From: Rostratula benghalensis
Lineage: Eukaryota; Chordata; Aves; Charadriiformes; Rostratulidae
Direction of reading: 5' to 3'
Assembly: GCA_013399305.1 (NCBI GenBank)
Contig: VXAI01000476.1
Coordinates: forward strand, 155,725-219,724
DNA: 64,000 bases
This document shows positions 22,673 to 34,223 of this stretch, piece after piece (position 1 is the first letter of the stretch; every line of letters begins with the position of its first letter). The position numbers and the translations under genes are program-made. The notes below the pieces were generated by a model. The model was not told the origin of the DNA and did no database searches. It worked only from the letters and a program-made list of their open reading frames with translations.

Positions 22673-24689
22673 CTGGGAAGCACTATGATTGATCATAGCA
22701 TCTGGAAGAAGACAATAGACCTGTCAGATCTGTCATTCTGATCCCACCACTAAATTTGCTAGTGTTTATGATCAGTAGGGTCGGTAAGGGGTAAAGCAGG
22801 CAAAGGAACACCCAGGCAGTCAGGCAGATAAATTGTGCGACCTGATATTAACAGAACTGTGCCAATCCCCAGCTTGGTAGCATCAGAAGCTACCTGCTCC
22901 ATCATAATATCCAGTGTAGATGCTTTCTGGCATTTTGGCAATCAGGCTTGAACCTAAGGCAATGAGCAGGAATCCCAGGATTAATTATCAGTAGCAGAGC
23001 TCTTGGCAGCATTTCCTCCCTAATGCAGATACAGCATGTTCTATACCTTTCCCAAAATCTAGGGTATAAAAAGACCTACCCCATGAGATGGATATAGTTC
23101 TGTGACTCCCACACAGGAGATTGGGAACCCTGGAGTTAATGCAGTAAAAACCCCTATAGGAATGTAAGAGTGGAGAATAGGGAGAGGATGAAGTCTAAAG
23201 GTTATTTCTCACTTGAACAAAATGAGCTCCTACAAAATTAGTTTAATTCAATCTAACACTTGAGTAAATATTTATTTTGAAATTAGAACCTGGATTTAGC
23301 TAATGACATTTGCTGAGGTTTTACCAACCATTTTATCTTCCTTCTGACAGATTGCCCATCATGTTTAATTTGATATTTTCCCTATAGACTTGAGTTACTA
23401 TGCTTCTAAAGAATAAAGTATCTGCAACCAACTTTTTTTCATTTACAATTATTTTAAGACTTTAAAATGACCAAAACAATAATTAAAATCGAAGTGCAGC
23501 TTAAAGTACTATTTCCTGTGAATATTGTTGTTGGGGGTATATATGTATGGATAAGGAAAGGAGTTAACATTTTGCATAACCAATAGGCCTAGGGCTCAAG
23601 CACTTAAATCCTATAAATATTATTTCAAGTATCTTTGTTTTGAAATGTAGATTTTTAGGGTTTTTCAAAGTCTCATTTGGTAATGCATACCCAAATTAGA
23701 CCATAGGCAGTATTCAATACCCACCATATCCTTCTAAAAACTTCTCTTGATGAAGCTATCAAGATCTATAAGTTTGCCAGCAAAGTTACCTTGGGTCTTT
23801 ACATTCTGCTGCTGGAATTTTTGGCCACTTCTTGGACAACTCTGGCTATGTTGGCATGTTGCAGTTTGCTAACTGAGGTTCAACAGAAAGAGTTGAAAGT
23901 AGGCATGGGAAGCAGATGGTTAAAATGCTCCTCTCTCTCTGGGTGCCAGGCTGACTACTGACAACCTGCTCACTGAGGAGACAAAACACATGAAGGATTG
24001 CAGCCACAGTCTCAGCTGAGACAAAGGACCACATAACTCCAGTGCTGCTGCTATCTCTAGCCTGAAGACATCACCAGGCTAACCAGCCATATGGGAAGAG
24101 GGCTAGGAGGAGGAGTAGAACCCCTTGGAAATCAAAAAGACAGAATTTAAATGGGAAAATTCTTTACTCTAAACCTGTCTTCTCGTTTGGCAGCAAAAAT
24201 CATGGCCCACCTCTGTTCTCACATGTCCTACAGACCTACCAAAGCAACATTACCCAAAGCAAGAAAGAATTTGATTGATCATTGAGAGAAGGTACTGCTT
24301 CTGCTAAAAAATCCAAACAACCCAGGCCAAGCTGGCCTACATGAATGTTGCTTTAAATTTTGTTACTTTCTAAGGTGAGATTGGCACAAATTATGAAAGA
24401 CAAATAGCTTATTTCTTTATTCATGGTGTTTAATATTAATTTCCAGTTTTTATTGTTGCAGAGTTCAGTATTTCTATCCTTCAATGGTATTATTCCATTT
24501 TAAAATAAGGTAAATAAGTGAAAGAAAAATTTGAGACAAATGTGGATACCCTCACTCACACTGAATGTTGTGTTCTTTGAACAGCCTCTGCATTTTCACT
24601 GAGATTACTGGATTAAGATCCTACAGACTACCACTGTCAAGTTCTGCCCTGCAGACATCAAGTGCAGAACTGTTATTCTGATTAAAAAG

Positions 24690-24738
24690 TATATAAATAA
24701 TAAATAGTTATATAAATAATAAATTTATATAAATAAAT
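24690..24738. repeat. AT-rich 16-bp tandem repeat
   Basis: TATATAAATAATAAAT occurs at 24690-24705 and 24709-24724, with a shortened copy (TATATAAATAAAT) at 24726-24738. Spacing between copy starts is 19 then 17 bases. Confidence 0.85.
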
Positions 24739-25927
24739 TATAAGATAAAATGAGAGAGAACACAGTCGTTTTCTTTGAAAGTACTTCATGCTTTTAATGT
24801 GATTATTATTTTTCAGATCTCCTTCCTTCTCATCTGCCCACCTGAGGACCCTCTGTTTTGCCTGTTAGGTATGCTAGTTTTAACTATTAGTTTCACTGCC
24901 ATGATGGTACCTCTTCTAAATCTTTATGCTGTTCTGTCCATGCATATTTGTGTCCACAGGAACAAAAGCTAGCATCTCACAACCAGAGTTTCCACCTCCA
25001 TTTAGTATTTGCTGTGCTGGAAATAATGAGCATAGCTGTGAGGTTGATAATGAATTAAAACTACTGTTATGCTTCGTGGACTGCCATTTCCTGACTTGTC
25101 TGTATAGTACGGACTCTGAACTGGAACTTCCAGGTGCTCCTGTAATACAAGTAACGGACTGTGCTTAGAGCTATTTGATGGCAATATGAACATAGATGCC
25201 AGACAGGAAACTGCAGAAATAGGCTGAGCCTTCAGGGTTTGTAATGAGTCCATACCATTTCCTTCCTTCATAAATGAACTAAGCAGCTCACATAGAAAGT
25301 CATCACTCCATCAGTTCAGGACAAATCAAAGTGGAGTGCAGCCATGGGAGGGAACAAATCCAAATTGCAGGTGGTATCAGGAGAACTCAGAAAATTCAGA
25401 ATGGTTTAACTGCATCAGAATTGACTAAAAAGATTCGTGGAAATAATGTGAGAAACTGAATAAAGCAAGCAACTTTGTGATGAGCTATATATATACTCAT
25501 GTACATAGGTGAGAGATTGCATTGGATACATTGGTAAAAGCAATTTTCATACCTTTTTTTATAAACAGGAAACATCACACGTTTTTTACACCAACTTTGT
25601 TAAGCACTAGCTACAGGGCTAAATTTGCATTTGAACTCAGTAGAGAAGAAAGGATATTGACCAGAGAAAATCTAAGACACAAAAAAAAGCTCAAAAGGTT
25701 ATAAAATGTGCTCTCTAGAGAAAGAGAAGGATTGAAAATGATGCATTTTGGAGCTAAGCCAAAAAAATAAGTGATGTAATATAACAATAACACTCCCCTT
25801 TAGGGTGGGTAAGAAAGAGGAGACAAGGATCGCATAAAGTAGCATAGAGGGAAAAGAAAAAAAGAGCAGAGCTGGTAAGGTGATTCTAAAGAAAGCAGGT
25901 GAAGACCCGACTTAGAAGAGAAAATTT

Positions 25928-25990
25928 AAAAGAAAGGGGGAAGAAAAAGAAAAAAGGAGGAAAAAAAAAGAAAAAAGAAAAAAAAGAAGG
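25928..25990 (+). repeat. 63-base uninterrupted purine tract
   Basis: Every base from 25928 to 25990 is A or G, with a G5 run near 25936-25940 and the remainder mainly A with scattered G. Long homopurine tracts can form triplex-type structures and are prone to slippage. The phenylalanine-rich 95-codon open frame on the minus strand (25886-26173) is simply a translation of this tract. Confidence 0.95.
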
Positions 25991-26845
25991 TAGGATGGAG
26001 AAGCTATAATGTAGTTCTAGCAAAATTGCTGAATCACTAGCTGAATGGTAATATAGCATTGCACATGAGGAAAGAAGGCACATGAACAAAGGTTTGGAAA
26101 AATTGACAGTAACAATGGAAGGTCTGGAATCTAGAAACTGTTGTATGCAAATGTCATGTTTGTTATCATCCACTAGAGACTTCTCTCTGTGTGTAGGATG
26201 AAAAACAAGATTAAAAGGCTGTGGTTTAATTGGGGAATGAATTTATTAACTCAGCTCTTGTGGGAGCTCAGACAATAAATAGTACAGTGCATATACAGAC
26301 ACTTTGCTTAATTATTTTCACATACTAGAGGTATAGGACATACATCCTTTCTCCCTTATTCCTGATTCCTATTCATGTTTCTTTTACTGGTACCCAACTG
26401 CCTGCCCCTTTTGCAGAAGTGTTAAAAGGGATAGGAAGCGGAATCCACTCTTGTTACTCCAGAGGGCATAATTAAACTTATTTCTCAGCTCTGGAGTCCC
26501 CCTTCATCTCTGTCCATTTCCACCTCTGATTAATCATGCATTAGAACATCATTGGGACTGACAAATTCTTTGGACTCTTGCTTCAAATAAGCCTTCAGAT
26601 AAGATCTAGTGCCTGGTACCTCCTCCCATATCAAATTAACTTTTTCAATCCCTTAACAATTTCCTTCCAAATTCTATCATTCTCATCTCTGAATAACCAA
26701 TGTACTGAATGTGATTGTTCTGGTGGATGCCCATTAATCCTTCTGTTCCTAATAAGTGACACTCTATCTGGCCTCGTCATCGATGGAGATAACTCACCAT
26801 ATCCTTTCTGAAAAATGCAGCCCCTGGGAAAAACTGGCACTAAGA

Positions 26846-26912
26846 AAAATATCTCTGACCTGTCCTAAAATATCCCTGACCTGTCCTTTTTTTTTTTTTT
26901 TTTTTTTTTTTT
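26846..26912. repeat. 21-bp tandem duplication followed by T26
   Basis: A unit starting AAAATATC and ending GACCTGTCCT is present at 26846-26866 and 26867-26887, differing at one position. It runs directly into 26 consecutive T at 26887-26912. A T-run could be the tail of a minus-strand retrocopy lying to its right, but I could not identify a retrocopy body or matching target-site duplication. Confidence 0.85.
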
Positions 26913-28737
26913 AACTTTAGAAGAAAAGTATAGGGCTGTCATTGTTGGATGACATGAAAATTGTTGTGCATGTCCACACAGACATCATATTTTGCTCACA
27001 GGGCTGTAAATAAACAACACTGGAGAGGAAGTATTTAACCTCCAAATATGAAAGAATAAACCTCTCTGTCAGAAGTTACTGTGTCTTAGGGTACCATTCA
27101 CAAAGCTATGAAGGTAGAGATATCAATTTGGATTTCCTGCTGTGCTACTAGTATAATCAAATCTTGAAGGAACAAAACCTCCTACTTCTCTTGGCAAACA
27201 CTATTGACAGACAGTGCTTGACATCAAATGAATTCTCACATTTTTTTAAAGAAATTGCTCCCCCTTGAATTAATAAAAAAACCCTATGTTTTCACATGTC
27301 CCTCATAATCCCTCTAGAGTCTTCAAACGGCAGCTGATCTGAAATAATTAACTATGTTCATAGAACACATCTTTAGAGTTTCAGACCAATCATAATCAGG
27401 AAAACTGACTTCTGTTTACTTTAAGGCTTAAAAGTAACAGTATTTAGACAGACTTTTAAAAGCAAATTTGGAGTCCCTCTTTGTCCTTAATCTTTATATG
27501 TACATGTGCTATGGATAGGATTGTTTCTATGTGCAGCATATTAGGGAAAAAAAGAAAAAAAAAAAAAAAAGCCTAGATGACCAAAATTTAATTTTTAGGT
27601 GATTTAAGTATTTTTACCATTAGATGTGAATTGTGTCCAGGCTAAAAAATTGTGTATTTCTTTTTTTAATCACTGGAACTTATATCTAATATCTAATTTG
27701 CTCTTAGCATAAGATCTTTCCTCTCCTTTTTTATTATTTTTTTTTTAATTTGTATCCATACAAGGTCCAGTTGTTATTAGCTTAATGCTCATATTAAAAA
27801 TTAGTTTTCTTCTCTTCTCCTCTCTAGGAAATCGCAAAGAAAAGGCAGATGCTGATTGGAACATTATTTTACTTGTTTAGAAATTAGCAACTTTAATGAA
27901 AATTACTCAAGACAATGTCCTACAGTCTGCTTCACTTGAAGTGGCCCCTCTCTGTTGAGATGTAGAGGTCTCCTCTAGATCCACCATCTGATGATACAGA
28001 GAGACCAACACTCAACAGAATTTCCATTTTTAGCAATGACTGTATTTTTCACTATATATTGGAATTGCCCTTGATATATTTTTATGTGATTGAGTTGACT
28101 AGATATCTGCTCTCAAGTTACCACCTCAATATTGCAGTACAGACTCACATAATTCTCAATTATTTTCATGTTTTTTAAGCACCAGTAGTTAAATTATCTT
28201 CCAATTAACTTCAAACTGCCTCAATGTTCCCTTAAATAAGAAACTGTGCAATTTTGCCTTGCAGAGGACAGTGCTTCTACCATTATGGCTGAAGCTACTG
28301 TCACCAGCGCAAAACTCTATTACCTGTTAAAGTTTTTTTTCGTTCTCTTGCATAACTTCTGTTTTGTTTCATTTTATTTTCCTGTTCTCTCTGGTTTGTG
28401 AAGCTATGTTTTCTTGCTCAGATGCCTTTGAATAACTTACCTCATGCATATAGGGAATGGGTTTTGATCTTTGATTTTTATTTTTTTTTTTGCCAACAAC
28501 GATCCATGCCAAAGCATTTTTGAAGGGTTTTTGGTTGGTTGGTTTTGTGGATTTTTTCCTGTCTTACAGATTTTCTTTTTGTTTTGGTTATCATTTTGCT
28601 TTTCTTTGGCAAATCTTGAGTAAATGTTCTCTTTTTTTTTTTTCCCAAGGACTGTAATTTCTTCTCTATTAAAAACATCCATAACCTCACCCAGATGGAT
28701 CTTTTAAAATAACTTTTCAATAAAATTTAAGTAAATT

Positions 28738-28790
28738 AAAAATAGTTAAGTAAACTAAAATATAACTAAAAATAGTTAAGTAAATTAAAA
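28738..28790. repeat. 30-bp-period AT-rich repeat abutting a CR1
   Basis: A 23-base unit containing AATAGTTAAGTAAA is present at 28738-28760 and 28768-28790 with one C/T difference. A partial third copy lies just upstream at about 28721-28742. It stops about six bases before the 5'-truncated start of the CR1 at 28797. Confidence 0.8.
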
Positions 28791-28796
28791 AATAAT

Positions 28797-29036
28797 GCGT
28801 ACAAGCTGGAACACAAGAGGTTCCACTTAAATATGAGAAAAAACTTTTTCACGGTGAGTGTAACAGACCACTGGAACCGGCTGCCTAGAGAGGTGGTGGA
28901 GTCTCCTTCTCTGGAGACATTCAAAACCCATTGGAAGCGTTCCTGTGTGACCTGATCTAGGTGTTCCTGCTCTGGCAGGTGGATTGGTGTAGATGATCTT
29001 TCAAGGTCCATTACAATCCCTGATATTCTGTTCTTC
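28797..29036 (+). mobile_element. CR1 LINE 3' tail, sense
   Basis: Starts in the stretch encoding the CR1 ORF2 C-terminus (ACAAGCTGGAACACAAGAGG) and continues through the AAACTTTTTCAC and TCTCCTTCTCTGGAGA blocks. It ends near GATATTCTGTTCTTC. It belongs to the same subfamily as the antisense copy at 21466-21672, but keeps the segment that copy lacks. The octamers are not preserved at the 3' end. Confidence 0.92.
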
Positions 29037-30024
29037 AGGTTGTCTCAATCTCTATATGTCATAGATATATTGTACACACAGTAAAGTGGCTCAGATCTCC
29101 TGTGGCCTCCAAAAGAACTTCTGTAAATCTGACCTGTACGCTTGCGTTGAGTGCTTAAAAATTATTTACCTTAAGACGGAAATATGTCCCTGTGCCTAGT
29201 GCGTGACCTTTCATCTGCAGCCAGTGACAGAGTGTGAAGAGTATTCTTTAAAGAAAAGACTACTATGTTGAGTTTTTTCCTGTACGTGCTCAGGCCTTAG
29301 CATGGAGTAGCCCTTGCATTTAGGATAGACTGAGGCCAAAGAATCAATATAGAGATCTCTTGTGGGACCTGCAAAGAATTTTGAAGGGTTATGAGTTAGG
29401 ACTGTTACGAGGGCCTATGCCTCACGGCAAACACTTCAACCAGTATCCAAGTCACATCAACTTCAAGTCAATTTTTGGAAGTCAGTGAAGTTTAAGATCT
29501 AGGAAATCTCATTTGAACTTCTGCTCTTAGGCTGACATGAGGAAGTTCTACAGAGATATAGAAGAAACTGCAGTCTCAGTTATCCTCAGTTTGTTGGTGA
29601 AGGCATTGGAGTATTTCCAGAAAATGTCTGCTCTTCAGGGTTTGGCATTAAAGATTCTTTTGGGAAACAAAAAGAATTATTGTTTTGAAAAATATGTCAG
29701 CGCTGTGTAGGTGGCATTCTTTGGCTCACAGCTTGCGCATGTGTGTCTTTGTCATGTTACCTCATCACAGAAATGTAAATACTGTTGATTTTAAATTACT
29801 GTTAATTTTAAATATGCTGAAATACAGCAGTGTTTCACAGCACTTATGAGTCCAGAATAATGCTACTTGAAACTAGATAGTAGCAGGTACTGTAACACAT
29901 CTCTTCCATAGCCATCCTACAATCTGACACATTTTGTGAGTTTCATGGCATGTGGCAGACTGCTTAGCGCAGACAGAATCCTCCTACTGCTTTACGTACT
30001 AAGGGAAGCTTTGTTGCATAACTG

Positions 30025-30068
30025 TTAGGTAATCTTATCTATCTTATCTATCTTATCTATTAGGTAAT
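30025..30068. repeat. 9-bp tandem repeat flanked by a 9-bp direct repeat
   Basis: ATCTTATCT is repeated exactly three times at 30032-30058. The array is bracketed by TTAGGTAAT at 30025-30033 and 30060-30068. Confidence 0.9.
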
Positions 30069-32005
30069 GTATTATCTCTAAATGACTTTTCTAGAAGGGT
30101 CAAATTACCTGAAGCTGTTAAAATATAAAACTTTAAATGTTTTTTCTCAGCACTGATTTTTTTGTTTGTTTGTTTCTTCAAAGATTTATAATTATATCAA
30201 TAACCAATAGATTAGGACAAGCAACACATTGTTGCTGGTTCAGACTACCATTCTGGGCATGAACTGTGAACTACTGTTGGTAGACTGCAGTTATTGGCAG
30301 AATTGACAGTAGTTGTTGGTTCATAAAATAGTTGTTAGAACCATTACCCACAGAACATCAATATATCAATATTTTAAGGAAACCTGAAAAATATGCATGT
30401 TGGTAGTGTTCCATTGTGTGGCGATATCATAAAAATGAAAGCTGTCTTATTTAAATATAGTCTCAGTAACATACTTGAAGGGTACCGCATGCTTTCTTGT
30501 CAAAAAACTGATGTTGAAAGAAAATGGCTTGAGTCATAAACAGGGTTTTTAGGGAGAAGGGTGCATAGGTATTCTGCTTATACACAGATTCTGCAGTTAA
30601 ACTAAATTTCCCTGTGTTTGTCTTGAATGAAAAATGAAGAGCCTTCCCAGAAAATACAATCAGAAAGTCATGGGGAGATTGATCAGGCTAAAAATGATAG
30701 GTTGAAACTGAGCCTCTAGAGATTAGTTATCATTAAGCAAAAGAGAACACTTAAACTACCTTGAAATATATAGGGTCACATCTAGTTTCAGGAATAAATT
30801 AAACTGAAGATTTGTTGACGCAGCACATTGTTCCTTCCTGGCACAATGTGTACAAGGGAAAATTACATAACAAATAATATTTTACTTTTATTTGATTTGC
30901 ATGAAGCATAATTTTGTACTTTCCCTTCTGATTTCATCCCAAACTTTCAGCATTTATTTAGTTTCTCCCCCCACCCCCGTACTTAAACAGACTGATTAAG
31001 TAGAGTATGCAGGGACTAGTTGGTGAGTTAAAATGAGTTACATATTTATGAAAGAAAAGAAATTAAAAACTTCCAATTAATGTACAGATAGAAAAACATG
31101 TGTATCATCAAGTAATAACTCTTTCCATGAAGTAGGCCAAGTGTTATGTCTGTATAGGCTGCTCTACTCCATATGCACAGTTTATAGACAAAATTAATGT
31201 GTGCTATGGGTATATTATATATCTATCCTTTTAGAAAAGAGTAGAAAATACTTTGTTCTGAACCTTAATAATATACTTCTGAGTAATCAGAAGTTGTTTT
31301 GGTGGAAATAGCAGTATAAGAATACAGAAAATATTGCAATTAGCCTCTCTCCAAAGTATTTGTACATTTTGAGGGGCCATTTCATCACTATGGTATTTTT
31401 ATTTTTTATTCTATTTTTAATGGAATTATTTCTAAGAGTCAGTGGTAATTTAATCAGATCTTTGTTGACAGTTGCAAGGGACATGTGATATAAATGTAAC
31501 ATGCTGGGATTCCTGCACATCTCTATTTCCATTGTTTCCACTATGACTTCATCACAGTGACTGTTAATACTGTTATTGTTTCAAAATGCTTGGAATTTAC
31601 AGTAACTTGGCTAGTAAGAGAAGTCATGAGCATTGGCTGTGTCTTAATCTTGAGTGACTTACAATATGGAAGTCTGTGTAAACAGGAACATGTGAGGTAG
31701 GACAAGCTGTTAATGTCTTCACCGTCCATAGCACTTCTGAGCATATATGTCTTAGCTAATAAGCTATTAGAGTTTTTTTGACAAACAAGTGCAGAAAACT
31801 GTTTTTCCTTGCCATGTGTAATTTGCTGCCCTTTATACAAAGTACAGGCACCAATTTCATGAATGGCATGCTTTTTCCGTTAACTACTAACTGTTTCTCC
31901 CGTACATAATGTAATGGCACAGTAATACATGTTGTAGATCGCTCTCACAGAGTTGTCTTAGTTGTTTCCATTTCACCAGTCTTCGGCTTCTTAATAAATT
32001 ATTAA

Positions 32006-32287
32006 ACTATTTTCTCTTCTAGTGCATGGGATCTTATGAGGCTGTGACACCGGCATGAAAGCAGAGAGAGCATGGATTCTGCTGGGTCTTTTTTGGATGG
32101 AAGACATTGTGAAAGGCATAGCTCCAAGTGTTCTGCCCTCCCTTTGAAAGGACCATCAGTTTCAAGGAAAGTTATTTCGCATGGTCAGGACTATCATTGT
32201 GTGAATTTCCTTAGAGCTTGGACATCAAATTTGCCCATAAAGCACACTAAATGGAACAGTATACTTAGCAATTATGAGCAAAGTTAG
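32006..32287 (+). other. Acceptor-like site with downstream short open frame
   Basis: A pyrimidine-rich stretch ending CTATTTTCTCTTCTAG at 32007-32022 is a good splice-acceptor match. All three frames close within about 40 bases, so it is not an internal coding exon. An ATG in a strong context (AGCATGG) at 32072 opens a 71-codon frame (MDSAGSFLDGRHCERHSSKC...). I do not recognise the peptide. It could be part of a long non-coding RNA, a 5' non-coding exon, or chance. Confidence 0.12.
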
Positions 32288-34199
32288 CCTTTCAAGAGAA
32301 AAGATCTCAGGAAAGTTCTGTAAAGCATTTGCTTTAATGTAATAGGGCAAAAGACAGCAAAAGACTGAAAGAAATTGAAGATGACCATGAAAATAATGGA
32401 CATTTATCATGCCGTGAATCATTGTCCCAAAGGGAATGACAGAGACTCAGCCACTTGCGAAATTCTAAGTCAGAGTGAACAAAACACTTGAAAATGTATT
32501 ATTTGAAGCTTAGCTGAAGAAACTGTCAGATAAATGAATTAAAAGAAATCTGCAATATTGAGTCTTTTATCTCATTTACTTCAAATAATTTGACAAAGGA
32601 AGCAGAATAGAGATGTGATGGGATGAGGAAGTAAGAGGAAGTGATGAGGGAAGGGAAAACTCTGAGTTAAAGCAATTTAAATCCAAATGTATGGAAGAAA
32701 TGTAGACAACTGGGAAGCAGAAAGATTTCTGTGGTCTACAAAATGAGAAGGATAAGCAACATAAAGAGTCCAGCTATTTTCTGAAAATGTTTTCACTTCA
32801 GCAGCTACGGATATTATGGGGCAGGTAGTACAGAAAGCTTTAAGGTAGTTTTTTTATATTTTTGATAACAGATTAAGTAGAAAATAGCCTTTAAGAATCA
32901 AGATGTGGTGGGATGCTCTGAATGAAAACATCATTCAAAAGGCATGAAGCTGCGCTTCTGGCCTGATTTATGCTGGTTGATAGAAGATAACTACCTCATG
33001 TCTGCTTTTATAGGAAGCACTTGATATACTTGATGAATTTTACTAAAGCTTAAATTCCAGCTTTGGACAATGGCACATTGTTCCTGTTCTATTACTTGCA
33101 GGGTAACTGTAATATATTACAGCAGAATAGCATCCCTCTAGTGTTCATTCAGCTGAGTCATTTCTGTTCTCATCCATTATGCACCTAGAGAAATGAAACA
33201 AGCACCTTTTTCTCTACCCAGACTGTAAATTATGAAACATTGTACAGCCAGCCAATGTGAATGATTAACTGTGATCAAGAGATATTTCACAAAAATGGCT
33301 CATTCTTCTCAATCAGAATGACAACTTGGTATGCCAGATCAGAAAATTATGGCAAACGTTGAGTATTCTTATTCTGATCCCTAGTAAGAGGTATTGTAAT
33401 TTCTTTTGTAACAACTTCCATTGCAAGATCAAAAAAATAAAGCTCTTGTAAGGAAATTTTTGTCTATACAAAAGGCACCTCCTTTACACAGAATTATGTT
33501 CTTTCTTATTAGCATATATAAAGTGAGTGAAAATCTGCAATAAGAAGCAACATTTTGTCAGTTTATATCTTGTGGCAAAAAATAACATCACTCATTGAAA
33601 TGTTAAATATTTTGCTTGATTATTGATGGTGTTAATAATTATTATAATTATGATAATCTTAATAAAATTTATTCATTATCCTAGATTTGAAAATAGTGAG
33701 GCATAAGTGAAAAAACATTTAGCAGCTTTAGCTGGTTTCCACTTCACCTTTTATCCTTTCCAAGGCTGAAAAAAATATTTTTCAAACTGTTTCTCCCCTA
33801 TATTCAATATTAGGTGATTCTGTCACTTTCTGCATTACACGAGAACATTTAATTTCGAACTATTTTCCATCATTCTCTAATCCATATTAGCCATGTTTTG
33901 GATTGAAATTAATGATAATTTATATCGTGTTTATTGTAATTTCTCCTGCTAATCTTTTTTTTAAAAATCTAGTCTGCTACATCTTTTGTAAACATGAGCA
34001 TCATCTTCTGAATACTTACAATCAATCTTAATTTTACTAATCTAAATTCTGTCACTGAATTCAATAAAATTCCTCAGGTATTAAGTAATTCACCTTTTCA
34101 ATTTTTGCTGATTCAAGACTGAATAAAGCAAGCTTACAGGAGCTGCAGCAGTCACAGCATTGTCTTGATCCCTGATGAGGTTTTGTTACTCTATTAGGT

Positions 34200-34223
34200 A
34201 ACATTTTTTTTAAAAAAAATGTT
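34200..34223. repeat. 24-bp perfect palindrome, T8A8 core
   Basis: AACA, then eight T, eight A and TGTT form an exact self-complementary 24-mer. The core is low complexity, so it is less surprising than a mixed-sequence palindrome, but the outer four bases on each side also match. Confidence 0.95.

Larger units (their letters stand above)
22673..28736. other. Non-coding DNA with simple repeats and a TATA-like patch
   Basis: No gene recognised. The first 450 bases (about 22730-23130) are visibly richer in G+C than their surroundings and include TATAAAAAG at 23065-23073; no LTR or promoter family was recognised. Separately listed inside this block are an AT-rich tandem repeat, a purine tract, a 21-bp duplication next to T26, and T/A runs. 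An A16 run lies at 27555-27570 and a T11/T12 pair at 28481-28491 and 28632-28643. Confidence 0.5.

Noticed and set aside
25886..26173. Phenylalanine-rich 95-codon minus-strand frame
   Set aside because: It is the translation of a homopurine tract on the opposite strand, not a protein.
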